Assembly (NCBI GenBank): GCA_905221605.1
Contig: CAJNDS010000052.1
Coordinates: 1 to 64,000 of the forward strand
Reading direction: 5' to 3'
Length of the DNA stretch: 64,000 nucleotides
Origin: Symbiodinium natans
Taxonomy: Eukaryota > Sar > Dinophyceae > Suessiales > Symbiodiniaceae
Part shown: one piece after another, positions 11,300-22,043 of the stretch
Position numbering within the stretch: the first letter of the stretch is position 1
How the letters are laid out: each line of letters opens with the position of its first letter
The notes under the pieces: generated by a model
What the model saw: the letters and a program-made list of their open reading frames with translations, nothing else
Databases searched by the model: none
Told to the model about the DNA's origin: nothing
Program-made: the position numbers and the translations under genes

Positions 11300-11490
11300 C
11301 GTTCTGCAGCAAAGGGCCCAGTGCAACACACAAGAACCGGACGCTTCTTGTTGATGCAGCTCCAAGCCTTAAGCGCGCTGACATCGGCTCCCAAGGGGCC
11401 CACTGAGGGCTCCGGGAAGTAATCAGCACCTAACACGTGACTGGCGAGCTTCCATCCAACGATGGAGGTCAAGGCCAGTTCGATCTGCTC
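11300..11490 (-). CDS. Candidate exon
   Basis: Reads EQIELALTSIVGWKLASHVL, EPSVGPLGADVSALKAWSC and NKKRPVLVCCTGPFAAER. Continuous good composition over 60 residues; unknown protein. A C homopolymer follows at 11282-11300. Confidence 0.6.
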
Positions 11491-11617
11491 TTTCAGCAGC
11501 AAACATCATCAAACTCTTTCAAAGGCATCTTGGCAGCAGCGACCACAGGCAACCATGCTTTGGCCACAGGTCGCCCCCTGTGCTGGCTTACAGCAGCGCT
11601 TGCGGCTCAGAACTCAC

Positions 11618-11662
11618 ACGTTCGACCGCGTCACCACCTCGGAGACCGCAGCCCCAATTCTC
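11618..11662 (-). CDS. Candidate short exon
   Basis: Reads GAAVSEVVTRSN and ends at GTGTGAG. Confidence 0.4.
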
Positions 11663-11664
11663 TC

Positions 11665-12050
11665 TCCCTCTAACCTACCCTCTCAGACTCAGAGCCCTGT
11701 TGTAGGAATCAAAGTCTAAAAAGAAGCGGAAGCCGCTTAAGCAAGGGACCCTAAAATTCTGCACATGTTCCTCTCTCTCTCTCTCTCTGTCTCTATCTAT
11801 ACATTGCGTATGCATAAACCATATGTCTCTATATATATATATATATATATACAATATGTACGTAAGATTGCATAGTTGTTTGTGTCCATTTTGTGCAAAG
11901 CTATCTATTTATGATTTTTTAAATGAGGCGCAAAGACAAAACATCGATATCCATATACTTTGTGAAATATGCATATTTACATACTTATGCCTTTTTATAC
12001 TTGTGTGTTTTTGATATGTTTGCATGTCTGCTGCAACCTTCGAGTTGCAC
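11665..12050. repeat. (CT)n and (TA)n microsatellites in AT-rich spacer
   Basis: CT repeat at 11772-11790, TA repeat at 11830-11850, then T-rich DNA without a gene. Confidence 0.85.
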
Positions 12051-12073
12051 GGTTCACTTACCACAGTTCCCAC

Positions 12074-12131
12074 CTTTCGCACGCTTGCTCAGCCCATATG
12101 CTGGTGCAAGAAGGGCGGCCGCAGCCACACT
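12074..12131 (-). CDS. Candidate exon with good splice borders
   Basis: Entered after AGCTCAG, reads VAAAALLAPAYGLSKRAK, leaves at GTGGGA. Confidence 0.45.
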
Positions 12132-12274
12132 GAGCTCCGGAGAAGCTACGGGATTCAGGATTCATGCACCTCTATGCAGCACAGAAAGAATGCAAGTCAT
12201 GTGTCCAGCAGTTCGGATTTCCAATCTCACACTTTGCAAGAGAAACTGTAACTAACAAGATGCCCCGCCATCAT

Positions 12275-12336
12275 CTTCCTGCCCCCATTCTGGGCCCCAA
12301 GCGCTCCAGCCGCTTCGTGGCGCCTTTGAAATTGTC
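12275..12336 (-). CDS. Candidate exon
   Basis: Entered after CACCTAG, reads NFKGATKRLERLGPRMGAG. Confidence 0.45.
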
Positions 12337-12359
12337 TAGGTGATACCTTGGCAAAGTGA

Positions 12360-12855
12360 AGGTCACCTGAATCCTAATAGTTATTGTAGCAATAAGAAGC
12401 ACAATCGTAAGAATAATAACAATAGTAAAAATCGTAATAATAGTGAAGAGTCATAATAGGAATGATCGTAATCATAGTACTAGTAATAACCGCAAAAATA
12501 GGAATAATAGTACTAACAGGAATACTCAGTATAAGAGTACTAAAAGAAATAGGAGTCACCAGAGCAACAAGAAAATGATAATGCTGATAGAAAAATGGTA
12601 ATTGTAGTAACAAGATAGTAGCACTATAGTACAGTAGTAGCAAGATCGTAACGATGTAGTAAGAACATCGTAATATTCTCGGAAGTATATAGAAACAATG
12701 CAGTAAGAATACAATACTAAACAAGTTGAATATAGTGCAGTAGTAACATAGAAATACTGAAGAAACAATATAGTAACTGTAGAAATGATATAGTACTAAT
12801 GTTAAGAATGACAACATCGTAATAAGAGTAATAGTAGTGATAATGGTAAGCACAG
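12360..12855. repeat. Degenerate AAT/AGT-type trinucleotide-rich spacer
   Basis: Imperfect TAATAG/TAGTAA patterns throughout; open frames here (Tyr/Ile/Leu-rich on minus) are repeat artefacts. Confidence 0.7.
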
Positions 12856-12861
12856 TCCTCG

Positions 12862-13080
12862 CACGTGAGGACTGCGGGAGGAGCTGGCACAGCGGAAGCA
12901 CTCCCAGAGCTTCTCATAGCAGTTCTCATGCATTTCCTCACGCCAATCAACAACTTGCCACGACACCGTGAAGATGCCCCTTCCGCCAATGATGCTGCCC
13001 GTTAGCCCGATGTGTGTGTGTGTGCAGCAAGCCAAGTGACGCCAAGTGCTCTTCCGGCAGCTGGAGAAGAGCCTCTGCAG
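12862..13080 (-). CDS. Candidate exon
   Basis: Entered after CACTGCAG. Reads RLFSSCRKSTWRHLACC, then IIGGRGIFTVSWQVVDWREE and CYEKLWECFRCASS, leaving at GTGCGAG. Trp- and Cys-rich; one of the strongest host exons but not assigned to a family. Confidence 0.65.
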
Positions 13081-13204
13081 TGTTTCGGACTTAGTATACT
13101 ACCTTGTGTACATTTTACCTGGCATCTCATGTCTTTGCCGTATATTTTAGTATCCTTACATTCTTATCCCATAGAATAGCTTTGGGCCAAACTCGTTTTT
13201 CGAG

Positions 13205-13286
13205 TTGAGGCACAACTCAGCACCACTGAAAGCATGATCCTGAAAGCCCTACATCCACCGCCAAGCTCACAGCCACAAAATCCTGC
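13205..13286 (-). CDS. Candidate exon next to a microsatellite
   Basis: Entered after GTAGCAG, where the trinucleotide repeat ends. Reads DFVAVSLAVDVGLSGSCFQW. Confidence 0.45.
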
Positions 13287-13288
13287 TA

Positions 13289-13530
<242 letters not shown>

Positions 13531-13739
13531 CAGTAGTACGATTAAAGACGAATACTCGTCGATGAACACTCACACAATCATAACGCCAATATGCATAGTA
13601 AGTACAAAAATGACAAGGACCATGACAATGACAACAGCTGCAATGATAAGAGTACTAGTTCTACGCCAGGAGGAGGACGGGAGCCCTAATTAACCTCAAC
13701 GAAAAGATAGCGGTTATCATCGGAACCCCAAAAAGGGTG

Positions 13740-14006
13740 CCCCGATTCAGGCAAAACACCATATCCACCCTGAACCTTATAAACACTAAACCCTGAATCC
13801 GAAACCCTATAAACTCCACAAACCCATATTCCCTACAAACCCTATAAACCCCTTTCCCTCAACCCTGATCCTAAACCCTGAACCCCAAACCCTAAACCCC
13901 GAACCCTAAACCCCAAACCCTAAACCCCAAACCCTAAACCCTAAACCCTAAACCCTAAACCCCAAACCCCAAACCCCAAACCCCAAACCCCAAACCCTAA
14001 ACCCTA
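13740..14006 (-). repeat. CCCTAAA array
   Basis: Degenerate at first, then regular CCCTAAA/CCCCAAA. Confidence 0.9.
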
Positions 14007-14007
14007 A

Positions 14008-14130
14008 ACCTCCCCCTCGGTTTCGCGCCTGGATCCGGGGGTCATCTCCCAGGAGCCCTCGCAGCTCCTCGGCGGCCTCCGGAGCCGCAGGGGCCTGGAG
14101 AAGTTTCTGCAGGGAAAGTGGAAGCGACAT
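14008..14130 (-). CDS. Candidate exon, possible start
   Basis: Reads MSLPLSLQKLLQAPAAPEAA and EELRGLLGDDPRIQARNR. It begins at an ATG and is GC-rich; flanked by arrays of opposite orientation. Confidence 0.55.
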
Positions 14131-14134
14131 CTGG

Positions 14135-14560
14135 GGGTGTTTAGGGTTTAGGGTTTAGGGTTTAGGGTTTAGGGTTTGGGGTTTAGGGTTTAGGGTTTAG
14201 GGTTTGGGGTTTGGGGTTTAGGGTTTAGGGTTTGGGGTTGGGGGTTTGGGGTTTCGGGTTTAGGGGTTGGGGTCTGGGGTTTAGGGTTTAGGGTTTAGAG
14301 TTGAGGGCTTTAAGGGTTTTAGGGGGTTAAGGGGTTTAGGGGTTTTAGGGGGTTTAGGGGGTTTAGGGGGTTTAGGGGGTTTAGGGGGTTTAGGGGGTTT
14401 AGGGGGTTTAGGGGGTTTAGGGGGTTTAGGGGTTTAGGGGGTTTAGGGGGTTTAGGGGGTTTAGGGGGTTTGGGGGGTTTAGGGGGTTTCAGGCGTTTCA
14501 GGCGTTCAGGGGTTTCAGCGGGTTCAGGGAGTTTGGGGGTTGTGGGGTTTTTGGTGGCCT
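14135..14560 (+). repeat. TTTAGGG array passing into TTTAGGGGG array
   Basis: 14135-14310 uses 7-mers; 14310-14490 is dominated by 8-9-mers with extra G. Variant change is abrupt. Confidence 0.95.
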
Positions 14561-14609
14561 GGAGGTTTAAGAATTTGGCGGTTTGGGGTTTCGGGGCTTG
14601 GGGTTTAGG

Positions 14610-14680
14610 ACTCGTTTCGGGAAGCTTTCTCAACCCAATCTCCGAGAATATCTCTCAAGGTTTCACGAAGGCATGAACTG
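14610..14680 (-). CDS. Candidate exon
   Basis: Entered after GTGCAAG; reads QLQVSSCLRETLRDILGDWV and EKAS. Confidence 0.5.
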
Positions 14681-14821
14681 ACTTGAAGCTGCTTGCACTC
14701 AGAAAAAGACAGGATTACATCCTGAAATCGGGGAACCTCTTACGTACCCCCCTAATGCAACCTCCAAAGAGGGAAATCACCCTAAACCCTAAACCCTAAA
14801 CCCTAAACCCTGAACCCTAAA

Positions 14822-14890
14822 GCTGGGCTCTCAGCTGGCTTGCCGGTTCTCAGCACTTCATCCAGGAAGGACGTGTCCAAGGCCTCAGCG
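14822..14890 (-). CDS. Candidate exon
   Basis: Entered after CGCTGAG; reads ALDTSFLDEVLRTGKPAESP. Confidence 0.55.
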
Positions 14891-14934
14891 AGATGGCTTC
14901 AAACAAGGGACTCAAGGGGGGGGGGGGGGGGTAG

Positions 14935-15128
14935 GGGTTAGGGTTTAGGGTTTAGGGTTTAGGGTTTAGGGTTTAGGGTTTAGGGTTTAGGGTTTAGGGT
15001 TTAGGGTTTAGGGTTTAGGGTTTAGGGCTTAGGGCTTAGGGTTTAGGGTTTAGGGCTTAGGGTTTAGGGTTTAAGGTTTAGGGTTTAGAGGGTTTAGGGT
15101 TTAGAGTTTAGGGTTTAGGGTTTAGGGA
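14935..15128 (+). repeat. TTTAGGG array led by a G homopolymer
   Basis: A run of about 16 G at 14917 precedes the array. Confidence 0.9.
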
Positions 15129-15239
15129 CCCTTGCAAGGGCCCCAGGGCTTTAGGGGTTCTTTAGGGGCTACTTCAGTATGTAGGGACTATGTAAGGTAC
15201 ATATAGGGGCTATTTAGGAGGAATAAGATTAAGAGTCCC

Positions 15240-15400
15240 TTCTACGAATCTGCGTGCATGTGCGGCTTCAGCTGCACTGGCCGCAACTCTACAAGTCCCG
15301 AGCCAGAGATGTTTTACGGTCCTTTCCATCAACGACCAGGCTCTCTGCCCTTCTTCTGCATAGCACACATACAACCTTTTCTTCTTAAATCCAGACACAT
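15240..15400 (-). CDS. Candidate exon
   Basis: Reads LYVCYAEEGQRAWSLMERTV, then TCRVAASAAEAAHARRFVEG. Confidence 0.5.
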
Positions 15401-15496
15401 GTATCTTCAACACGACGATGGTGACTCATATCGTTCAGAATTAACACGAATATCCTGAGTCATACCGTCAAACATCATGATTCTGCACGGGATCAA

Positions 15497-15586
15497 GTCA
15501 CCCAGCGCGCCACGCGGGCGGCTGCCGCGGGGTCCAAGGCCATCAGCGGCCGGCCGAGCTTGGCGTGTGCGGCGCGGCGGATGAAG
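15497..15586 (-). CDS. Candidate exon with canonical borders
   Basis: Entered after CTCGCAG; reads SNFIRRAAHAKLGRPLMALD and PAAAARVARW; leaves at GTGACT. Confidence 0.6.
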
Positions 15587-15794
15587 TTAGAGCCTGCGAG
15601 GCAGAGGTCTAGGGTTCAGGGTTCAGGGTTTAGGGTTTAGGTTTAGGGTTCAGGGTTTCGGGTTTTGGGTTAAAGGGCATAAGAACTGAAAGAAAAGCTG
15701 TCATGACATGTGCATCTGAAATCTGCGTATATGCACGCCTACTTCTGTGCAGGTATGGGTATGCCGGGGTAGGTGTATACATACCAGGGTGCAA

Positions 15795-15950
15795 GCTTAA
15801 ATGTTGACGTACTCCACATCTCTTTGCCCTCCTCCCGAGCACTTCTTCTTGTGCCCTCCATCCCAGGGCATCATGAGCATCGGGTCTCCGTCCCATGTCG
15901 TTCCCGGCATGAGTGCATCGATTCGAAGAGCTAGGTCCGAGGAGCTTTCG
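15795..15950 (-). CDS. Candidate exon, possible 3' end
   Basis: Reads ALRIDALMPGTTWDGDPMLM and PWDGGHKKKCSGGGQRDVEY, then VNI and a TAA. Either a stop or a GTCAAC donor closes it. Confidence 0.55.
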
Positions 15951-15994
15951 TGGTTTTAGGCTCTTTCGGCGACACTTCTCCTGCGAATGCTCTA

Positions 15995-16147
15995 CACCCT
16001 AAACCCTAAACCCTAAACCCTAAACCCTAAACCCTAAACCCTAAACCCTAAACCCTAAACCCTAAACCCTAAACCCTAAACCCTAAACCCTAAACCCTAA
16101 ACCTAAACCCTAAACCCTAAACCCTAAACCCTAAACCCTAAACCCTG
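15995..16147 (-). repeat. CCCTAAA array
   Basis: Nearly perfect, about 150 bp. Confidence 0.95.
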
Positions 16148-16149
16148 CT

Positions 16150-16228
16150 CCTGGTACAGTTGAGGCTGCTCACCGACGTGCGCTGTGCACATGCTCCTGC
16201 GCCCTGCCTGCTCGGCGTGCCTGGTGCG
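16150..16228 (-). CDS. Candidate exon
   Basis: Entered after AAGCCAAG; reads AAPGTPSRQGAGACAQRTSV and SSLNCTRSR. Confidence 0.45.
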
Positions 16229-16403
16229 GCCTTGGCTTCATGCTTAGGGGCTTCGTAGGGCTTGGGGTTTAGGGTTTAGGGTTTAGGGTTTAGGGTTTGG
16301 GGTTTGGGGTTTGGGGTTTAGGGTTTAGGGTTTAGGGTTTAGGGTTTAGGGTTTGGGGTTTAGGGTTTAGGGTTTAGGGTTTAGGGTTTAGGGTTTAGGG
16401 TTT

Positions 16404-16555
16404 AGGCCCAGGAGTTCATCAGGTGGCTGCAAGCACCCAGGGGGCCTCAAGAACTTCATGGGAAGATCGACCCCCAGACCCCTTCCAAGCCGAGAGGGCC
16501 CTTGGAACTCCTTGCAAACTGCGAGCTTTCGGCCCCAAAACCCCTGACAGTGGCA
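16404..16555 (-). CDS. Candidate exon
   Basis: Entered after ACTGTCAG; reads FWGRKLAVCKEFQGPSRLG and LGVDLPMKFLRPPGCLQPPD. Confidence 0.5.
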
Positions 16556-16589
16556 TGAGCTAGTCGAAGTGAGCGAATCACTTTTCCTC

Positions 16590-16860
16590 ACCCTAACACC
16601 CTAACACCCTAACACCCGAACACCCGAACACCCGAACACCCGAAAACCCTAAAAACCCTAAACCCTACAACCCCTCACACCCTAAACCCTAAAACCCCCA
16701 AAACCCGCAAGACCCCCAAAACCCCTAAAACCCCTAAAACCCCTAAAGCCCCTAAAACCCCTAAAACCCCTAAAACCCCTAAAACCCCTAAAACTCCTAA
16801 AACCCCTAAAACCCTAAAACCCCTAAAACCCTAAAACCCCTAAAACCCCTCACACCCGCA
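16590..16860 (-). repeat. CCCTAACA, CCCGAACA and CCCCTAAAA variant arrays
   Basis: Three local variant blocks follow each other without mixing. Confidence 0.9.
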
Positions 16861-16861
16861 A

Positions 16862-16950
16862 AGGCCTAAGCCAAACGCTGACCAGGGCGCTGGGTGGTCA
16901 GAATCTCCTTGGCATCCGCAGGCGCCAGGGAAAGAAGCCCCGCGGCCTCG
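16862..16950 (-). CDS. Candidate exon
   Basis: Reads SEAAGLLSLAPADAKEILTT and QRPGQRLA, then TAG. Confidence 0.55.
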
Positions 16951-16957
16951 CTATGCG

Positions 16958-17046
16958 TGGGTTTAGGGTTTAGGGTTTAGGGTTTAGGGTTTAGGGTTTC
17001 GGGTTTGGGGTTTAGGGATTAGGGTTTAAGGTTTAGGGTTTAGGGT

Positions 17047-17085
<39 letters not shown>

Positions 17086-17228
17086 GGTTTGGGGTTTAGG
17101 GTTTAGGGTTTCGGGTTTCGGGTTTAGGGTTGAGGGTTTAGGGTTTAGGGTTTAGGGTTTAGGGTTTAGGGTTTAGGGTTTAGGGTTTAGGGTTTAGGGT
17201 TTAGGGTTTAGGGTTTAGGGTTTAGGGC
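16958..17228 (+). repeat. TTTAGGG array with TTGAGGG block
   Basis: TTGAGGG run at 17045-17090 inside TTTAGGG. Confidence 0.95.
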
Positions 17229-17481
17229 AAGCCCGCCAAACCCCCGAACCACCTATCACATTGCAGGGTGGGTGCTTTCACCCAAAAAGTGATGAAGGGA
17301 GTGTGATAGATGGGCACCTCATAGGTTGTGCAACCCCCTCGTGTAGAAACCCCAAGAAGGCCCTAAACCTTCGACCCTAAACCCTAAACCCTGAGCCCTG
17401 AGCCCTAAACCGTAAACCCTAAACCCTAAACCCTAAACCCTAACCCCAAACCCCAAACCCCAAACCCCAACCCCAAACCCA

Positions 17482-17606
17482 ACTTCGACTCGCAGGGGCC
17501 TTCGTTGACTCGACAACGGCCTGCCCTCGGTCCGTTCGTGCGATGACGAGCACCTCGGTATGCTCTCGGTGAAAGAACTTGAGGCCCAAAGCCCTAAACC
17601 CACAGT
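17482..17606 (-). CDS. Candidate exon
   Basis: Entered after CCTCAAG; reads FFHREHTEVLVIARTDRGQA and VVESTKAPASRS. Confidence 0.6.
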
Positions 17607-17699
17607 GGGGACCCCTAGCATGAAGCGATGGGACTAGAGTTTAGGGTTTCGGGTTTAGGGTTTAGGGTTAAGGGTTTAGGGTTTCGGGATACTGAGACA

Positions 17700-17762
17700 T
17701 CAGAGTGGAGATGCCAGGGCGGTGGCCCAGCCGTCCCATTCGTGCTTGCGACCCTCAGTGAT
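17700..17762 (-). CDS. Candidate exon
   Basis: Reads ITEGRKHEWDGWATALASPL, then TGA. Confidence 0.55.
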   Translation of the reverse strand: MTEGRKHEWDGWATALASPL

Positions 17763-17799
17763 CCTTGGATTTCCGATGTTCGGATTTTGGTGTTTGGGG

Positions 17800-18032
17800 A
17801 CTTAGGGTTAGGGGTTTAGGGCTTTAGGGCTTTAGGGCTTTAGGGTTTAGGGTTTAGGGTTTAGGGTTTCGGGGTTCGGGGTTCAGGGTTTAGGGTTTAG
17901 GGTTTAGGGTTTAGGGTTTAGGGTTTAGGGTTTAGGGTTTAGGGTTTAGGGTTTAGGGCTTAGGGCTTCGGGCTTCGGGCTTCGGGCTTCGGGCATAAGG
18001 CTTAGGGCTTAAGGCTTAAGGCTTAGGGCTTA
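17800..18032 (+). repeat. TTTAGGG array with GGGCTTC variants
   Basis: A regular core at 17840-17960 is followed by GGGCTTC/GGGCTTA units. Confidence 0.9.
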
Positions 18033-18276
18033 CTGTGATATGGTGCAGAATCTGTGAAGGAAACTACCAGGACAACGGGTCCTGAGTTGCCATGGACTTT
18101 CTTGGAAGGGTGCGTTTTTCTCTGGTTTTAACACGACCCCTGAAAAAACAATCTTCGAAGCGTACCAAAAAACTACTTGGTTTCTTACTTTTTGCTGCTG
18201 GGTTCTTGCTGTTACATTGTGTTTCGGTTTCTGAAATACTCTGTGTTAACCCGGAGCCTAACCAACAGGCAAAGAC

Positions 18277-18510
18277 GCTGTAAACACCGGTGTTCTGGGC
18301 CTGGTCGCCAAAGGCATGGACGCTTGTGACAGCCTTGCTTGTTCCACATCCTTGTGCAGTATGTTGTACAAAAAGGCAAAAATGCTGTAAATACCGGTGT
18401 TCTGGGCATCGTCGCGAAAAGCATGGACGCTTGTGACAACGTGTCTTGTTCCACATCCTTGCGCCGTGTTTTCCAGAGAGGTGAAAACGCGGTAAATACC
18501 AGTGTTTTGT
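18277..18510. repeat. About 107-bp tandem repeat, 2.2 copies
   Basis: Units begin at 18277, 18384 and 18489, each with GTAAA(C/T)ACC(G/A)GTGTT near the start and ATGGACGCTTGTGAC inside. Confidence 0.85.
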
Positions 18511-18529
18511 GCATGGACTACGAATGACG

Positions 18530-18840
18530 TTCTTATCCCCCCCCCCCTGCCCCACTGGTCCCCCACCCCCCCAAAGCCGAACAAAAGGAAAAGTGCAGGA
18601 AACAGGGGAAAAATGCAGGAAAAACTGCGGCAACCCAGGACCCATGGCCCAACTACCAGACAGGGCAATTCCTCAGTGCAGCCCGACGTCAACTGCTGCT
18701 TGGTGCTTGCGGGTCCCGGTGACCGGATTTAAGGTTTAGGCTTTCGGGCTTAGGGTCTAGGATGGAGGGTTTACCTTTCAGTGTTTGGGGTTTGGGGTTG
18801 GGGGGATTAGGGCCCCGGCGGGGTTTTGGGGGTTTGGGGT
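18530..18840. other. Spacer with weak coding signal
   Basis: C-rich run at 18538, then an island at 18650-18725 open on minus (KQQLTSGCTEELPCL); not firm enough for an exon call. Confidence 0.3.
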
Positions 18841-18845
18841 GGAGG

Positions 18846-18902
18846 CTTGAGAGCTCATGCTTCAGGGGCCTTTCTGCAAGCGACACATGGAAGAGTCTCA
18901 AG
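18846..18902 (-). CDS. Candidate short exon
   Basis: Reads LRLFHVSLAERPLKHELSS after TTGTAG. Confidence 0.35.
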
Positions 18903-18994
18903 CCTACAACACAAGAAGAAAGCGCAGGCCCTTGTGCACCTAAACCCTACACCCTAAACCCTAAACCTTAAACCCTGAACCCAAGTCCCTGAAC

Positions 18995-19088
18995 CTTCAC
19001 TTTGAAAGGCTCTGACACATTGGATCCCCGTATCCGTCATTTCTGACAAGGCCAACGCTCCAAGACATGGAACCCAGCACGTAACCCT
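18995..19088 (-). CDS. Candidate exon, frame uncertain
   Basis: Two minus frames are open: VLGSMSWSVGLVRNDGYGDP and CLGALALSEMTDTGIQCVRA. Confidence 0.35.
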
Positions 19089-19383
19089 CACAGCACCTAA
19101 ACCCTAAACCCTTATTTCACCAAAGACCCTAAACCCTAAGATCCTCATTACGACTATAACCCGCCTTACGCCACAAAATCCCCAAACCGTACACCAGAAA
19201 CCCGAAACACTAAACCATAACACATGGAGAACCCGTAAATCCTAAACCCCCAACCCCCACACCCTAACCTTAACCCCAAAACCTCTCAGCACGCGGAAAA
19301 AACAACTAAACCCTAAAGCCCTAAACCCGAAACCCTTAACCCTTAACCCCAAAGCCCTCACTACACAAACGCTGAGATGAGAC

Positions 19384-19432
19384 CAAGAAGCTCCCGCTTC
19401 CGCTCAGGTGTGCCATCGGGCCAGGCGTCCTG
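19384..19432 (-). CDS. Candidate exon
   Basis: Reads DAWPDGTPERKRELLGLIS after TTCCAG. Confidence 0.55.
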
Positions 19433-19599
19433 GAATAGGGTTTGGGGTTTAGGGTTTAGGGTTTAGGGTTTAGGGTTTAGGGTTTAAGGTTTAGGGTTTA
19501 GGGTTTAGGGTTTAGGGTTTAGGGTTTAGGGTTTAGGGCTTAGGGCTTCAGGTCGAGGGTTAGTGTGTAGGGTGCTTCGGGTTTTAGGGTTGGGATCGA

Positions 19600-19690
19600 A
19601 CCACTCTGAAGGTCGCACACACCGTGCCACAAAGAGCCGCAGTGACCAAACGCTAGGCCAGTCCATAACGACGACATCTGCCTGGTAGCC
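19600..19690 (-). CDS. Candidate exon
   Basis: Reads MSSLWTGLAFGHCGSLWHGV and CDLQSG. Confidence 0.45.
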
Positions 19691-19714
19691 TCAGCTTCAG
19701 GGATCGATCGGATA

Positions 19715-20145
19715 TAGGGTTCACGGTTCGGGGTTCTAGGGTTTAGGGTTTAGTGTTTAGGGTTTAGGGTTCAGGGTTTGGGGTTTAGGGGTCAGGGTTT
19801 GGGGTTCTAGGTATAAAGGCCCCCTAGTCTGCTAACCTGTACCCGAAACGTATAGTAGACACCCATAGCCGCTGAGATGTATGAGGTATTCTGCGCATGG
19901 TGCTTAAGATCCACTGTAGCAGCTAGGCTAGGCAGCTTCTTCCTCACAAGGGCCACATGAAGAAAGCACGAAGACAATATGTCGATGATTGAAGGCTAGT
20001 GGTCACTATGAGGTGATTCATGACAGAGAATCCCTAAACCTCGAATGGGGTTTCCGAAATTAGGGGCCCCTGATTGGGGTCCTACTATTTGGGGTCCATA
20101 TACCCTAAACCCTAAACCCTAAACCCTGAATATTTTCGTAAACCC
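19715..20145. other. Spacer with degenerate telomere repeats
   Basis: 19725-19810 is degenerate TTTAGGG; the rest includes an inverted GGGGTCC-type stretch near 20050-20100; no exon seen. Confidence 0.4.
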
Positions 20146-20151
20146 CCAAGT

Positions 20152-20212
20152 CAACCCAGGACTGCTGGGGCCTGTAACGATGTAGCCAAGTCTGCGCTCA
20201 CTCCGGCATTGC
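20152..20212 (-). CDS. Candidate exon
   Basis: Reads CNAGVSADLATSLQAPAVLG. Confidence 0.35.
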
Positions 20213-20217
20213 TACGT

Positions 20218-20918
20218 CAAGGGTTTAGGGTTTAAGGTTTAGGGTTTAGGGTTTAGGGTTTAGGGTTTAGGGTTCAGGGTTTTTAGGGTTAGGGTTTAGG
20301 GTTTAGGGTCTAGGGTCTAGGGTCTAGGGTCAGGGTTTAGGGTTTAGGGTTTAGGGTTTAGGGTTTAGGGTTTAGGGTTTAGGGTTTAGTTTTAGGTTTA
20401 GGGTTTAGGGTTTAGGGTTTAGGGTTTAGGGTTTTAGGGTTTAGGGTTTAGGGTTTAGGGTTTAGGGTTTAGGGTTTAGGGTTTAGGGTTTAGGGTTTAG
20501 GGTTTAGGGTTTAGGGTTTAGGGTTTAGGGTTTAGGGCTAAGTCCCGCACCCAGGAAGTCGGCGCACATCTTGCAGCGCCACCTGAGATCGCTCGACCCT
20601 TGGGCAGGCACATGCATATCCGGTGCTTGGCCCTTAGTTGCTGAGTTCATAGGCCCCCAAAAAGGTTTAGGGTTTAGGGTTTAGGGTTTAGGGTTTAGGG
20701 TTTAGGGTTTAGGGTTTAGGGTTTAGGGTTTAGGGGTTTAGGGTTTAGGGTTTAGGGGGTTTAGGGTTTTTAGTTTAGGTTTAGGGTTTAGGTTTAGTTT
20801 TAGGGTTTAGGGTTTAGGGGTTTAGGGTTTAGGGTTTAGGGTTTAGGGTTTAGGGTTTAGGGTTTAGGGTTTAGGGTTTAGGGTTTAGGGTTTAGGGTTT
20901 AGGGTTTAGGGTTTGGGG
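20218..20918 (+). repeat. Two long TTTAGGG arrays around one island
   Basis: 20218-20537 and 20664-20918, largely perfect, with single-base slips (TTTTAGGG, TTAGTTTTAGG). Confidence 0.95.
20545..20630 (-). CDS. Candidate exon with CxxC
   Basis: Reads VPAQGSSDLRWRCKMCADFL and GAGLS. CKMC could be half of a zinc site. Confidence 0.5.
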
Positions 20919-21164
20919 TGATCCCAAGAAGTGTAAAGTGTGCTCATTCAGCTACTAAGCGCCTCATTCTTGCGTGAGCGAAGAAGACCATGTGTGCAGG
21001 GCGTAATCTTACAATTCGGGTCTGGTTAAGGCTTAGGCGCTCCCAAGAAAATACGACAGGAGTCGCGGGCAAACCCTAAACCCTGAACCCTAAACCCTGA
21101 ACCCTAAACCCTAAACCCTAAACCCTAAAAGCTAAACCCTAAACCCTAAACCCTAAACCCCTCG

Positions 21165-21240
21165 GTTCCGCACTGGTAGGTCAGTGGGCCATGGTCTACA
21201 CCGTTGTGAAACCAGAAGTCGACGTAATCCACGGCGGCTT
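21165..21240 (-). CDS. Candidate exon
   Basis: Entered after CTCCCAG; reads EAAVDYVDFWFHNGVDHGPL and TYQCGTE, then G/GTTTAGGG, so the array itself can supply the donor. Confidence 0.6.
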
Positions 21241-21469
21241 CACCTGGGAGTTTCTGTGAGGGTTTCGGCTTTGAAGTGTGCAAGGTTTAGAGTTTAGAGT
21301 TTAGGGTTTAGGGTTGAGGGGTTTAAAGGTTTAGGGTTTAGGGTTTAGGGGTTAGGGTTTAGGGTTTAGGGCTTCGGGGCTTAGCTTTGTTAGTTATAGA
21401 GCAGTTTGTTGCTGTTTCAAGGGGAGGCGCAGGGGGAGCCCCCTAATTCGGGAGGTATAAGTACCCCGC

Positions 21470-21552
21470 GTGGAGCTCAAAGCCCTCTGAACCCCCATCC
21501 CTCGCATCAATCGCGCCCATCACGAAGCCCAACGCCAAACCCTCTGGTTCTT
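21470..21552 (-). CDS. Candidate exon
   Basis: Reads GLALGFVMGAIDARDGGSEG. Frame not certain. Confidence 0.35.
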
Positions 21553-21954
21553 AGTCTGGAATGAGGGGATGAGGGCGCTATCTACACCCTTTAAAGACTT
21601 AGGTGGGGTACCTCCTTCCCTCATTCCCTACTAAGAACCACCCAACCCTTCTTCTGAAATGTTTGGCGCCCTTGTTCAAGCAATCCAGAAGGTGCGGGCG
21701 CGGTCCTCGCTCTGGGAATTGTTGGGGGAAGTGCTTTGACTTGCCTCCGACGCCGCATCTGGCTCCTGCCCAAGTGCAGCACCTAGACAGAACCAGGAGA
21801 ACCCTGGCAAAAATTAAAAGTTTTCAGCTGCTTCTTAGGAATTCAAGTGCCCAAAAAACAATAAAAAAAAATATAGCTGTTTCTGAGGAATTATAAGAAT
21901 ACCCAAAAACGAAAAAAAGTATTTCCAAGTATCCCTAAGGCGCGGGGACGATCG

Positions 21955-22043
21955 AGACGGTCCACACCGGGGGTTCCATGCAGGGAACCATCCTCGGATA
22001 TCTGACGGCACAGCGCATTCGGCGCAAGATGCTCGAAGGGGTC
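21955..22043 (-). CDS. Transporter tail exon 8
   Basis: Reads DPFEHLAPNALCRQISEDGS in frame with exon 7 if 22044-22187 is removed. Attachment to the transporter is inferred from order, strand and frame only. Confidence 0.5.

Noticed and set aside
12374-12901. 175-codon hydrophobic frame suggesting a membrane protein
   Set aside because: Derived from degenerate AAT/AGT trinucleotide sequence; the hydrophobicity is compositional.
14319-14633. NPLNPLNPL repeat protein
   Set aside because: Artefact of the TTTAGGGGG array.
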